Assembly (NCBI RefSeq): GCF_052857255.1
Contig: NC_135500.1
Coordinates: 52,911,272-52,975,271 of the forward strand
Direction: 5' to 3'
DNA: 64,000 bases
Source: Amblyomma americanum
Taxonomy: Eukaryota; Arthropoda; Arachnida; Ixodida; Ixodidae
The stretch's first letter is position 1; every line of letters starts with the position of its first letter. A program made the position numbers and the translations under genes. The notes beneath the pieces were generated by a model, which was given only the letters and a program-made list of their open reading frames with translations, ran no database searches and was not told the origin of the DNA. Shown here piece by piece: positions 48,911 through 60,479 of the stretch.

Positions 48911-49100
48911 GAATAATAATATTAATAATAGGTTTTGGGGGAGAGGAACTGGCGCAGTATCTGTCTCATATATCGGCGGACACTTGAACCGTACCGTAAG
49001 GGAAGGTATAAAGGAGGGACTGACAGAAGAAAGGAAGAGGTGCTGTAGTGCAGGGCTCCGAAATAATTTCGACCACCTGGTGATCTTTGCGTGCAGAATG
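48911..49100 (-). mobile_element. 5'-truncated tick SINE
   Basis: Starts on the + strand with an AATAAT-type tail (the 3' end of the element, so it lies on the - strand). It continues through TGGCGCAGTATCTGTCTCAT and ATTTCGACCACCTGG, which I recognise from memory as a very common tick short interspersed repeat. Homology fades after about 49097, before the tRNA-like head that the family carries, so this copy is truncated at its 5' end. Confidence 0.75.
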
Positions 49101-49516
49101 GCGATGGTTGCGTGGTCTTAGGCGTCATGAGAGGATGCTGATCTAGTATTTTCTGGTATCAATGGAAAGCTAGCATTAGTAATATTATTCGTTCTTAAAT
49201 TCATCATTTCCAATCAATGGCGCTATAAACATCTCATGCGTCTCAGGCTTAATAATATGCTGGAGTCCTATGCCAAAACCAATTATTTAATGGAACATGT
49301 GTACATCAGAACAAATTCTTTTTCTGACAATACTTCTGCTAATGCGAACTGAAAATTTCAGGCTTCACAGATCTCTGCCACCTCTTTTGAATATGGTGTA
49401 CATTTTCGCCTGTCCTCCTTGCTTCAAATTTTGCAGGGAGTTCTAGAGAAACAGGACATTTTGTGCACCTGTTAATTGTCGCAATAGCCATACGAGGGCT
49501 GTGAAGGATGCGTAAT

Positions 49517-49752
49517 TTTGGTTTGGTTTATGGGTGTTTGACATCCCATAGCCGCTCAGGCTATGAAGGACGGCGTAGTGAAGGGCTCCAGAAATTTCGA
49601 CCACCTGCGGTTGTTTAACTTGCACTGTCATCGCATAGTACACGTGCCTGTAGAATTTCGCCTATATCTAAATTCCACCGCTGCGGACGGGATCGAATCC
49701 GCGTCTTTCCGGTCAACAGCCGAGCGCCATGACCACTGAGCTACTGCGGCGA
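49517..49752 (-). mobile_element. Ruka-like tRNA-derived SINE
   Basis: About 236 bp. On the - strand the head begins CGCCGCAGTAGCTCAGTGG and contains a perfect A box (TAGCTCAGTGG, 49733-49743) and a good B box (GGATTCGATCC, 49690-49700), the internal RNA polymerase III promoter of a tRNA-related SINE. The body (ATTTCGACCACCTG, CGTAGTGAAGGGCTCC) and the end (GGTTTGGTTTATGGG on the + strand) match, from memory, the Ruka family described in ixodid ticks. It would be transcribed by Pol III and mobilised by LINE machinery. Confidence 0.87.
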
Positions 49753-49848
49753 AGGAACGTGGTTTCGTTCACTAAAATGCCTTTTATCCGGTGAGAAAAA
49801 GTTAACCATATAAAATATTAGTGAAATAAAAATCTTAATACACTTGAA

Positions 49849-50160
49849 ATGTGTTTTTGTAGAAAAAACTTAATTTCTACAACATCACAGAAACAGTCTT
49901 CCGAAGAAAGAGTCCTACGCAACTACCATGAGACTCTCAAGTTAACAATTCATCCGATAGAAATAGAGCGTGCTCACCGTCTTGGACGCCACACAACCGA
50001 GCATCCTCGCCTAATAATAGTTAATTTCCATTCTTTTAAAACCAATGAGTTTATTCTTTCTAAAGGCACTGTGCTAAAGGGTACCGATTAAACCATTGGG
50101 GAGGACTTTTCACGCCAGGTTCGTGCTGCACGGAAACAGCTCGTTGCTTTCGCTTGAAGC
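49849..50160 (+). pseudogene. LINE ORF1-like fragment
   Basis: The frame holds ERAHRLGRHTTEHPRLIIVNF followed by a FKTNEFIL stretch, a pattern of the RNA-binding ORF1 of many LINEs. After a stop at about 50088, EDFSRQVRAARKQL continues the same protein. The upstream start is missing or unrecognisable. Confidence 0.7.
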
Positions 50161-50369
50161 AAATTAACAGCATTTTTATTGCGCTACAAAACACTGCATA
50201 TTGGTTCAAAGCGTTAAGAATTCGATGAATCCTCACAGATGGTGCAAGAAATGGCATAGCAATCGGCTCGTCATCATGCAGATGTACGTCCATGCAATAG
50301 TCCCCGAGATAAGTTTCCAGATGTTTCTTTTCCATAATCTTCACAAACATACGCAGTTTTATTCCCAAG

Positions 50370-50950
50370 TGGGAGCATGTTTCTAATCTTGCTTCCTCAT
50401 CCGAAATCAGCATACTTATACTGACTGAAAAATGGCTAACAAATTACGTCAATAATTCTGAACTTATGGCCGACTTACCAAATTTTGACGTGTTTCGGAA
50501 GGATCGCAAAGGCTCTCGAGGCGGAGACGTTCTTATTGCCACTAACAAGCAGTTGCCCTGTTCTATCATTAACATCAATTCGGAGATTGAAATATTGTGG
50601 ATAATTTGTCTTTCCACCCCCCAATTAATCATACTAGGTGTCTGCGATCGACCTCTCTGCAATAATAGAACTTTCTTGCATAGCCTTGGTTGTTGCCTAA
50701 AGCAACTGTATACGAAGTACCCTAACGCGCGCATGTTTGTCTTCGGAAATTTCAACTACCCCAGTAATAATTAGCAGAACATAACTTGAACAGGCAATGC
50801 ACAAACAGATTTCATTGATGTGTGTCTCAATTTTAACCTCAACCAAATTGTAACTGAATCAACACGCGTCACACATGAATCTTCTAGGATTCTAGACATG
50901 ATACTGGATAATCAGAGTGAAAGTTTATTAACCCTTACTTATCTCCGCAA
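50370..50950 (+). pseudogene. LINE endonuclease domain (degenerate)
   Basis: Readable blocks in order are ILILTEKWL, FRKDRKGSRGGDVLIA, LIILGVCDRP and FVFGNFNYPS (about 50731-50763). The next frame (about 50817-50930) has LNFNLNQIVTESTR and RILDMILD. These match the exonuclease/endonuclease/phosphatase domain of LINE ORF2, where the GDFNYP block carries a catalytic Asp. Here that residue reads Asn (GNFNYP), and a stop follows at 50772. The enzyme would nick target DNA; this copy should be inactive. Confidence 0.82.
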
Positions 50951-51539
50951 AATTAGCGAACGCAAAGTTTTACATGCCACCTTCACCTTTGCCACGGAGT
51001 TAAGGCAAACGTATCAGAAAACGATCCGCTTTTATGACAAAGGTGATTAGAATGCTATCAACAACCAACTGCAGAATTTTTTTCAAATTTTCGAATCAAG
51101 CCTTAATGACCGATCAGTTCAAGGTCACTGGCAAACTTTCAAAACTAAAATAGTAGAACATGTGACTGATTTTATTCCCACGATAACATTTTGTGCCAAT
51201 CGTCATAAGCTATTCTCCTCAAAGCCATTAAAAACGTTCGAAAACAAAAAAACCGGTTATTCCGAGCAGCAAAACAACCCAAGCGCATGCGCATGGAATA
51301 AGTATTACGAGGCTGAGCACGCGCACTTGCAATCCGTTCAAAACGCTAAACGCACATTTTTTGGTGTAGATCTGCCGAAGATTTTAATCAACAATCCGCT
51401 AAAATTCTGGCACGTAATAAACCCCAGCAGACACGCACTATAACTTCTACTAACGCACTTGGACAAGAGGGCAGCGAAGTTGAATGCCCGAACATATTTA
51501 ACACTGCATTAGCATTTGTTTTCACTGAACAGACTGACA

Positions 51540-53062
51540 TGACACTATTTCCAATATCTCCAATGCCTTTAAGGGCATTTTCTGCACATGGCATCGCCTG
51601 TATTATCGAAAATATTAAGCAATCATCCTCAGCAGGTAATTATAAACTTACCCCGAAGCTCTTAAAGAACACTCGGCACGCCTCTGCAGCATACCTATCT
51701 CTACTGTTCGCACAATCACTTCACATAGGTGACATACTCAGCGATTGGAAAGTGGGGAAGGTCGTTCCGATCGTCACATTAGGCAACAAAGATTCGCCCC
51801 TTAACTTCCATCCTATCTTTGACTACTGTGCCATGCAAAATCATGAAGCATGACATTTTTTCGACATAATGCATTTTATTGACTCAAAACATTTTTTTCA
51901 TCATTCTCTACATGGAATTCGCAAGGGTTTGTCCTGCAAAACACAATTAGCGCTTTTTATTCATGATCTGCATATAAATCTTTATTCTAATCTTCAAATA
52001 GCCACAGCCTTTTTGGATTTTGCTAAAGCCTTTGATAAAATACCTCACAAACGTTTACTACTAAAACTTTCCCTGTTAAATTTGCACCTTAATGTATTAG
52101 AATGAATAAAGCAATTTTTAGCAGGTCGCTCAAAGTTTGTCAATGTTAATAACCAATTCTCAAATTCACAGGCAGCAACATAAGGCGTCCATAATGGTTT
52201 CGTGCTCGGTCCCCTTCTCTTCCTGATCTATATCAACGACTTACCCATGTATGCTTCCTCTAACAACCGCATGTTTGCCGATCACTGCATTGTCTACCGC
52301 AGAGTTAATAACCCATCCGATCAGCTAGCACTCCAAAACGACCTAACCTGTATGTAAGACTGGTGTAACCAGTGGCTCCAGGAGCGTAAGCCCAATAAAT
52401 GCAAACACGTGTCATTTCACCTCAAACGTAAGGCCCTTTTATTTTCTTACGCAATCTCTGGTGTCCCAGTAGAATTAAGCAATTCCGATAGCCACTTAGG
52501 TGTAACTTCAAGCCAAGATCTAACCTGGAATGCGCATGTCACTAATATTCTATTAACAGCTAATAAAACTCTTGGTTTCTTGAAATGTCATTTGCGCCAG
52601 GCACCACCAGATGAGAAGCCTCTTGCCTACAAGTCCCTGGTTTGAACAAAACTAGAATACGCATCCCCATTTGGAGCCCAAAGGAAATTATTCGTGAACG
52701 TCTCGAGAATCGCGACTGAACCGAGCCACTTGATTCATTCAATCATGTTATTCGTGCGATATCAGCACATCTTTACAAGCAGAGTTGAGACTAACTAGTC
52801 TTGCTATCCGTCGTCATATCGCCAGTATGTGGTTATTTCATGTTCTTTTAAAGCTCACTTCGTATTACACCCATCGTTAGCCCTACAGCTCGCAATTCAC
52901 TCCAGTTGGCCATCCCCTGCAAGTTGCCCGTCCACCGACCCGTACAACAACGTCTGCTGCATCATTCTTTCTTCGCTCAGCCAAAGATTGGAACGGCCTT
53001 TCATACGATGTCACTGCAACCACCTGTCTCTCATTTTCGAATTGTATAACTGCCGTATTTAA
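51540..53062 (+). pseudogene. LINE reverse transcriptase and C-terminal region (degenerate)
   Basis: RT blocks seen are IKQSSSAGNYKLTPKLL, LSDWKVGKVVPI, HGIRKGLSCKTQL, FLDFAKAFDKIPHKRLL (51869-52105), GPLLFLIYINDLP (about 52212) and the catalytic box. The latter reads FADHCIVYR where FADD is required, so one catalytic Asp is replaced by His (about 52280). HLGVTSSQDLTWNAHV follows (52409-52645). The C-terminal stretch to about 53062 is weakly readable. Several stops interrupt the frame. Confidence 0.86.
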
Positions 53063-53189
53063 AGAAAAACATCCTTGTACTACATCAAATCTGATTCGAT
53101 CTGAAGCCACCCTTTATGTAATATAACCTCATTGGGGGTCTTTAAGGTAATAAAATGATGTGCGGTGATGTGATGTGAAGTAGATGTCG

Positions 53190-53883
53190 GAATCAGTGTG
53201 TCCAAAGGTCATTGGGGCTCGCGGCCGTGCAAAAGATAGAACGGTGAGTAACCGGTAGTGTCATGGCGGGAGGAGTTACAGGCGATATGGAAGGGCGATA
53301 TCCCAGTCCCGGTGGTACAAAGAAACGTACATTGCGAGCATATCCGTGAGAGTTCGGCTGAGGTGCTATGTGAGGCCGCTGGTTTGGGGATGAGAGGCGG
53401 TGGTCAGCTTATGTTTGGTCGAGCAGGAACGGAGAATGTCGTACACAACTTTAGACAGAAAGCAGCGGCCACGGTCGGTGAGAAGCTGGCGGGGTGCACC
53501 ATGACGGAGGATGAGGTCGTACGGGACAAAGTCGGCAACGCCTGTAGCAGTACTGATGGGGAGGGCCCGTGTGATTGCGTAGCGAGTGGCATAGTGAGTA
53601 GTAACGTAGCAACGGCAAACCAATTGTTTCCGCAGGTGGACTTAGGAAACGGAAGATCCAAGCCAACACGATAGAAAGGCTGAGGGGGCACATCAACTGG
53701 TTGGAGTATACCCGCTGAGAGAGTGGCAGGACGTTTCCGGCGCTGGCACTGGTCGCAAACACGAACATAGCGTTGTACAGACTGGCAGAAGCGGAACCAA
53801 AAAGTGACGACGCAGGCGGGTTTAATTACACGAGACACCCTGATGTCCACCCATGGAGAGGTCAGGGAGCTCGTGGAGGACAT
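53190..53883 (-). pseudogene. pol: Integrase remnant of third Gypsy element
   Basis: On the - strand CDQCQRRK marks the cysteine half of the zinc finger, followed by FYRVGLDLPFP (first Asp), LTDRGRCFLS (second Asp) and HPQTSGLT at the position of the glutamate block. The last readable piece is PFYLLHGREPQ near 53210. Two overlapping frames share the domain because of a frameshift. Confidence 0.83.
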
Positions 53884-54269
53884 CGGTGCGCAGGTGCTTC
53901 AGCCAAGCGAGAAGTAGGTCGGGCCGGCGCGGTTGAGACTTCCGCTTATAGAGTGTCATGATGCAGCACAAACCGCCGCAGAGCAGGGTAAGTTCGGGAG
54001 GAGTTGAGGCGGTCAAAAATAAAGCGCAGCGTGATATACAGCCGCTGCTCATCGCCAGCGTGGCCAGTAGAAGAGAGCGAGAACAGGTCGGTGGCGCAGT
54101 CAGGGCTAGGATGGTCAGAAGGATCAACGGAGAGACAGAGAGAGAGAAACCCTTTAATGAGAAAGCCAAAGGGTCAACGGGATATCCGGAGAAGCAAACA
54201 GCATCGGAGCGTAGCCGACTGGACTTATATACCACGCTGTAGTCGTAGACTTGTAGGCGTAAAGCCCAG

Positions 54270-54570
54270 CGACGTAGCCGGCCAGTAGGATCTTTCAGTG
54301 GGGAGAGTCAGCAGAGCGCATGGTGGTCGCGGTAACTACCGTAAACGGGCGGCCGTATAAATACAGACAAAATTTTCCAACGGCCCACATGAGGGCTAAG
54401 CATTCGCGTTCCGTGATGGAGTAACTGCGCTGAGATATAGAGAGGAGGCAGCTGGCGTAGGCGATGACACGATCAGACCAAGGTTGCCGCTCAGAAAGCA
54501 GAGCACCGTTTCCATGACCGTTGGTGTCAGTGCGGATTCTAGTGGGAGCGGCCGCATCGAAGTATGCCAA
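54270..54570 (-). pseudogene. pol: RNase H remnant of third Gypsy element
   Basis: The - strand shows RTDTNGHGNGALL, RVIAYASCLLS, YSITERECLALMWAVGKF and LYGRPFTVVT, the full block order of Gypsy RNase H. The first catalytic Asp and the Glu of ERECLA are present. The DHH block after TVVT is mutated (TATT), and the frame ends soon after. Confidence 0.85.
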
Positions 54571-54599
54571 GACTTGCGAGGTGGTCAGCTTTGAGATTT

Positions 54600-55375
54600 T
54601 CGCTGCAAAAGCGTTTTCTTGTACGTGTCCCCAGGTGAATGTTATGTCATGTCATGAAGATCACTGAGGGGGCGGGCGATGTCAGCAAAGCCGGGCACGA
54701 ATCGACGGAAATAGGAGCACGGCCCCAAAAAGCTCCGTACTTCGCTTCAGGAACGCGGCAGCGAGATTCAGCAAGTTGGCTCGAATCCTAGCTAGATCAA
54801 GGTGAGCACCCCTGGCTTCGACGACATGGTGTTAGACTGTGATCTGAAGACGCGCGAAACGGCATTAGGAAGAGTTGAGCTGCAGGCCGGCATGACGGAA
54901 ACGTGAAAGAATCTTTGAGAGGTCATCCAGGTGAGAAGAAAAGCTGGGAGAGAAGACAATGTTGTCGTCGAGTAAACAGAGGGACGTGGTTCATTGAAAT
55001 CCGTGCAGAAGGGCGCCCTTCATAGGCTCAAAGGTGGCAGGCACGTTTTATAAGATAAAATGCAGAACTCTAAACTGATACAGCCGATCAGGTGTCGCAA
55101 ACACGGTCTTCTCACGATCCTGCTCATTCACTGCTACCTGCCTATAGCCGGATCAAAGATCTATGGCGGAGAAGAATTTTTCACCGTAGAGGCAATGAAG
55201 GGCGCTGTCGTTGCGCGTGGTACACGTCCTTTTTGGGTATCGTGTCCAGGTGGCGATAGTCAACACAAAAACGCCATGAGCCATCATTGTTCTTCACAGG
55301 GACGACTGGCGAGGCACAGGGGCTGTAGGAGGGTTCGATATTATTCTTAGCAAGGATTTTCATTACCTCGGCGTT
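54600..55375 (-). pseudogene. pol: Reverse transcriptase remnant of third Gypsy element
   Basis: Blocks on the - strand are IEPSYSPCASPVVPVKNNDG, WRFCVDYRHLD (55181-55363), NVPATFEPMKGALLHGF (about 55005) and the catalytic box LCLLDDNIVFS (about 54955-54985). The DD pair is intact, but several stops lie between the blocks. Confidence 0.83.
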
Positions 55376-55974
55376 GATGACCTGGCGCTCAGAGTGGGAG
55401 ACTCGCTATGGTCGACGATGGATAGGAGAGGCATCCCCGTTGTCGATGAGGTGCTCCACAGAGACAGCATGGCCCAGCGGGATGTTTCTAGATCGAAAAT
55501 GTCCGAACAAGATCCGAAAAGTTGTCGAAGTTGTGCAGTTTGGGCACGACACAGGTCGGAGGGCATCGTGGTCATGAATGCGCCTGTAAAAAGACAGTAT
55601 GCTGGGAATGAGCTGCGGGATCAAGAGGAAGGGTGGTGCCGAATGTAGAGACTTGGCACTGTACGAGGGGAGATATCGTAGCAACGCAAAAGCCGGACAG
55701 AAGAACTTGAGGAGAGACGCCGAAGTTGAGGAACAGCAGAGACAGTGCATTCGTCTTGACGGAGGCGATCGTACAGGGCAGGGAAATGATGCGGGTCGGC
55801 AGGAGATCGGTACTAGGCGCAACGAGGTAGTCGCCTTCGGGAACGAGGGGAGAGGGTGCCAATGCAACGGCGGTGGCTTGAGACAGCAGGTGAGCATAGT
55901 CTGCATTGAGCAGGAGGAGAGAGGGATCGACGTGCCTGGAATCGAGTTGTGGGAGCACGAGTTGTAGGACGCAC

Positions 55975-56300
55975 TGCGGGCCGTCTATCAGAGCTGAATG
56001 GTCGCAGAGGAAATCCATGCCGAAATAAGGTTGTGGGCACAGGTGGACAAAACGGTGTACTAAACCGGGGTACTGTTGCCGGCAACAGTGATGCGAACAG
56101 TACATAGTCCGTCGACAGCAGGTGTGCCTACATCCGCCACACGCACGCGGGACGCTGCAGGCGTGAGCACTTTGCGGAGGCGCCGGCGAAGGGAAGAACT
56201 CATTACAGATACGCGCACCGTTGTCATCCAGGGCGCATACAGGAACACCATCGACTTTGGCGTCCAGTAAGTTCGGTCCGCTGGCCAGTAGAGGATTTCT
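55975..56300 (-). pseudogene. pol: Protease remnant of third Gypsy element
   Basis: The - strand reads AKVDGVPVCALDDNGAR (about 56214-56265) at the active site, where the family has a DTGA loop. The catalytic Asp is kept but the Thr is Asn. Downstream, RKVLTPAAS and VRITVAGNSTPV fit the retropepsin body, and FGMDFLCDHSALIDG near 56000 matches the ILG-DFL block. Confidence 0.75.
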
Positions 56301-56339
56301 GATCGAGGTAATTGATGCACCGTGACCTCCTGGGGATGC

Positions 56340-56535
56340 ATCAGAAAGTATTCCTAAGTGTAGCGGACGTAGGGGGCAGCTGCCGAAAGATGGGGTGACT
56401 GCGGTGAGCGTGAGCGACGGCTTTGGGGCGACGGAGAGCGGAAATTGCTGAAGAAGGGTTCAGACTAGGCGGGCTGGGAGCGGGGGCTTTGCAGTTCAAC
56501 TGAGCAAGTTCCACTCGGCCAGCTGTAGCTATCAC
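56340..56535 (-). pseudogene. gag: Possible gag tail of third Gypsy element
   Basis: A 64-codon - strand frame rich in Pro, Ser and Arg precedes the protease. Its position and composition fit the linker after Gag zinc knuckles, but no CCHC motif is visible. Its N-terminal part overlaps the interspersed repeat at 56488-56579. Confidence 0.35.
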
Positions 56536-56579
56536 GTCACTTCAGGTTCAAGCAGAGCTAAACCATCGCGAATTTTTGG
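56488..56579 (-). repeat. Copy 1 of a ~90-bp interspersed sequence shared with 63512-63600
   Basis: The - strand sequence matches the + strand at 63512-63600 with scattered differences, including TGGTTTAGCTCTG, GTGACGTGATAGCTACA (GTGACGGGATAGCTACA in the other copy) and GTGGAACTTGCT. Both end at a TTGAATTGCAAA-like boundary, after which the two loci diverge. I recall this as part of a very common tick repeat. Confidence 0.8.
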
Positions 56580-57479
56580 TACCTATGCGGATCACCCATT
56601 CCTTTGCGTACAACTACTCCCAGGCCACAGGCATATTGCGACAACACGTCCCCAAGAAACATGATCCAGGTCACTGCAAATTGTGTGCTGCTTACAGCCG
56701 AGACCTCCTTCCACACATCCTTCATCGCAGATGCCCATATGCGAAGCACTGTCTCTGCGAGGCACCTCCTAGGATAGGTTGGACCCCGTCAACACGAGAA
56801 GCGCATAACCGGGATCGCCAACTTCTCAGTCCTCCTATCTTAGGGCTCTGGCATATCGAGACAGCATTTTTGTAGAGAGCTGTCCACAGTAGACGTCGAC
56901 CACGTTACCACAAGTGGTATATTGCTCAAATAGCCCACTGTCAAGTCTACATAACCCTCGCAGCGCAGGCCCATGTGGACAATATTGTCTCTAGACAGCA
57001 TTTGCTTGCCAACGTGGACCACGTCACTCCATGTCGCACATCGCCGCTACAACCGCATCTCTGGGCCTCATTTCTGTAGCTTCTCAGGCTCCCCTTGGAA
57101 GGAATATCGCTGCACGAGAGGATCGAATGGGAGCTGCAAGTACTTTCGTGCGATGCCTATAATTTTTGGACAAAATTCCCTGGAGAAAACCTCCGTCCTC
57201 AAGCCTCAAATACTTATTTACAAACGAAAAAAAAATTTAACTGATGTATGTGCATCGCACGTTTAGGCCACCTAGGCGCAGCAAGAGCCGTGCAGACGCT
57301 AACATCTTTTTATTCAATTTGCCACCGTGAAACCGATACAGTGTTGCTTTCTCTAGTTTTTAATGCAAAACCGTGTTTTGTCCCATGAGTGGCATGTACC
57401 GGACCTGTCAGCAGAGCGTGTCAGCAGAGCTTTCGACACAGCATCACGACAGATAGTGTCCGCTCGAACCGTGAATCAC
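56580..57479. other. Unassigned sequence; no gene recognised
   Basis: Short open frames on both strands (for example 56576-56875 + and 56840-57022 -) without recognisable motifs. Nothing links them clearly to the neighbouring Gypsy remnant. Confidence 0.4.
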
Positions 57480-58060
57480 CCATTGTGGGACAATTATTGA
57501 ATAGTTGATAAATAGGTATATAATACACATTAATGAATAATTCACCCACCAAAACGATTAACTAAATGCATAGTAAATTAATCGCTGGTGTATTTATTTC
57601 GTTGTATCAGTCAATTACCTCAAACATTATACGATAGTTTAACCGAATTGATGAATTAGCGGACAGTAGCGTTAATTAAAAATTACATTGAGTCAAGTTG
57701 CCCAAATGATTGCCTAATTTGGTAGAGCAGAATAATTAAGTCAGTTATGAATTCCTTCATGCATTCAATGGTAATTTAGTCGGATTTAATTGCCTAATTA
57801 TGAATCAGTTTATTATACAATAAATTAGTAATAGTAGCGGTTTCTTAAAAAAATAATAACAGAATTATTTAATTAGAAAAGTTAGTATAAATTAAATTGA
57901 TTAAATTTGCCAACTTTGTTTAACGAACAATTCAGCTACCAGATTTTTTTTATTTAAACGGGTTAATTATTCGCAAGTAGGTATAATTACTGAATTAATC
58001 AACTGCTTCACATACTGATCAGAAATAAAGGCATAACTAAACGAACACGAAACAATATAA
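57480..58060. repeat. AT-rich block with many AATTAAT/TAATTGAAT words
   Basis: Strikingly AT-rich, with short words such as AATTAATC, TTAATTA and GAATTAAT recurring at irregular spacing. No clean period was found, so it may be an eroded simple repeat. No coding content. Confidence 0.6.
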
Positions 58061-60479
58061 TCGGCAGCAGTAAGAGAAATGCTTTCGCATTACTGCACCT
58101 TAGCAGACTTAAGTGCAGCCCTGGAAGTTTTTTTTTTATTTAGGGCTGGATCGGTACAGCATGTCGATGACTTTTTCAAAAATTCCTTCGAAACCGCTGG
58201 ATTACAGCGTTGAATTGCGTCTTCAAAGAAGGTGATCCTCGTCTTTGGGTCTTCCGATAATGAAAGCCTTAGGATGTGCAATAGGATGTAAGTGCAGATG
58301 GCGATCGTTCATGGTTTTCAAAACGGCGTGAAACGTAGCCAGCGGATGCAATGACAGTGTCCATGCAGTGAAGGGCAAACAATATGAACGAGGATTGGCC
58401 TGGCTACTTTGTGGCCTTAATCAGTAAATAGAAAATTCGAGTCATGTTTGAGATTGGTGACGCTTGAATGAAAAGAGTAATTGGAGTGACTCTTGGTGCG
58501 TGGATTTACATGGATTTGAGTCTGCGCGAGAAAGATTTAATTGATGCGAATGTGAATCGAGATACAGGTGTGCAAGAGTATTCCAGTTTTGGACGGACGA
58601 AAAGGAGCAGGGGCTAGTCATACGATATGTAGTGCGCTGTGACGTGTTGAGGGAATGAGAAATGGTGGCAGCTAAGCATTTATAGTAGTTCTTTGCATAA
58701 GTTTTGGAGTGGGAGGTACAATATTTATTCAAGAGAACGAAATTTTTGTGGCGGGACTATATTTAATGAACTTTCTTTTTAACGTTGAGAGAAAGGAACC
58801 AGTGACTGCACCATGATTCATTGTAGTCGAAGCCGCCTTGTCGTATGAAGGTATTGGTGCCGTGAGTGATACGGTGATAGATTGTGAAAAACCAGCAAAT
58901 AATCGCTTGTTAGATATACATTCATGATTAATTGATTGCCATTAATGTATAAATAAGAGTTCATGCATAAATGTCTCTTTTATAGTGGAAATAAGGGCAC
59001 GTTAAGATAGTTATATATGAAAGACCTTAGAGAGCCTACGTTTTCCTTAACGGAGCTGAAGGCAACGCTCGAAAATTAGTTGTTATTCTGTGCCTATTCC
59101 AATGGAGCGTTTGTTCAACTGGTGATCTTAAAGCTATACTAGCGCCTTTCAGAACAGGAGCGGAAAAAACACGGGCACTGACCAGGCATTTATTCGGAAT
59201 CATGAATCAAGCACTATCCATGCTAAAGGTGTTCTGCTCCAGGACTCTTGCCCGTTTAAATTAGGTTTTAATACGTTTAATGCCTGGTTTTGCGGTGTTC
59301 ATTACAGACAGGCCTCGCCTGCATTTGAAGTGCTTTATATATGAGATTGAGAGTTTATGCGATGAAATACCTGGGAAAGGTGAGAAAAATCTAGTTTGGT
59401 GAAAACTTTTTTCTTCCCAGGCGGTCATTAGTACCATGATGTTTGTGAAATACTGAGAAAAAAATAGAGCATTTTGCGTCACGGAGAACAACGAGCGTCT
59501 ATAATATATTCTGTTTTGCTGCAAAAAAAAAAGGACACGAAAAAATCCGAATTATAGAACTTTATACAGAATAACCTTTAACCTGTCCAACATTCTCGGA
59601 AAAATGAATTTTAATATTGAAGAACTGATAGGTACACGTATAGAAATATTGAGTCCAATGCTTTATTCTTCCAATGTACCAAAATCATTCTTTTCTAGTG
59701 TTTTCACCGCTCGCATTGAGCAGCTAAAACTGCCATAGAAGACCAATGGTGAACGCTTCTGACGGTAGCAAAAATGCTAATAGCACAAAAATTCACGGTT
59801 GCCAATGAGAAATCTGCGGATTTATTTGTTTTTATGGCGAAATCTTGCAATATATGAAAAAAACTGAGCTCATGAACTCTTTCCGGCTCAAAAATAGTTT
59901 TGTTCAGAAATATTCAGTACGGTACAATGGACAGCGTGAAAATGAGCAGAGTCCTTGGGGAATTATGTTTATTTTAGTTTCCTCCATATTAAGATCGATG
60001 GCAATAAAGTCCCTAGTGCCAAAAAATCAGATGTTTGCTTTTTTGGATTATAAGTCCAAGACCCTAGTGACCGTCAGTGTAGAAGTGCAAATGCAATAAG
60101 TGGCAAGCCTTATTTAGAGTGCAGCTCTTGGGCGTTCGTCCCTGAGGTGAGCGGCGTGCCTCGGCGTAACCGAGGAAACGAGCGCAGCGGAGGATACAAG
60201 AAAGCGAAGGCTGGCAGGCAGGCCGGTAAACTTTATTTACCTCTAGCGCAAGTGTTTTTATGCACTCCAGAATAGACCAAAATGAACGAAGTGCTCGGCG
60301 GAGGACGTAAGACGCCGTTTCCGAAAAGAGAGCGAGAAGGAAAGCGGAGAAAGAGACAACGGAGTATGGATAGACGGATAGACGTAAGATAGGAGCGTCC
60401 CCTTTGAAACGGGAATGGTGGGTAGTTGCCACCATGCTCGTCTACTTTTTTGTATTTCTTTAACAGTGTTCAGCCTTTT
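58061..60479. other. Mostly unassigned sequence
   Basis: Short frames only. The - frame 58442-58732 contains SSVQNWNTLAHLYLD, vaguely like the C-terminus of some LINE ORF2 proteins, but I would not call it. The segment 60100-60240 (with GAGGAAACGAGCGCAGCGGAGG) looks like repetitive tick DNA from memory; no element could be named. Confidence 0.35.

Larger units (their letters stand above)
49849..53175 (+). mobile_element. Decayed CR1/Jockey-type LINE
   Basis: Fragments occur in the right order for a two-ORF non-LTR retrotransposon: an ORF1-like piece, an AP-endonuclease region (about 50370-50950), and a reverse transcriptase (about 51540-52650) with its C-terminal region to about 53060. It ends in a short GATGTG-type repeat (53156-53178) rather than poly(A), as CR1/L2-like elements do. 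At least ten stops or frameshifts are present. No target duplication was identified. The 3' end abuts a truncated Gypsy pol. Confidence 0.85.
53190..56535 (-). mobile_element. Third Ty3/Gypsy element: truncated, heavily mutated pol
   Basis: On the - strand a gag tail, protease, RT, RNase H and integrase appear in order from 56535 down to about 53190. The integrase is cut off right after its core, next to the LINE 3' end, and no LTR, PBS or PPT is found at either end. Stops and frameshifts are dense. No continuation of the integrase was found on the other side of the LINE near 49.8 kb, so a simple nested insertion is not demonstrated. Confidence 0.85.

Noticed and set aside
49690..49752. A tRNA gene
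   Set aside because: A and B boxes are good, but the sequence does not fold into a standard cloverleaf acceptor pair and continues into a SINE body.
50060..50413. 117-codon minus-strand frame within the LINE
   Set aside because: It lies opposite the LINE ORF1/endonuclease junction; no domain recognised.
53258..53674. 138-codon plus-strand frame
   Set aside because: Antisense of the third Gypsy integrase, which shows clear motifs on the - strand.
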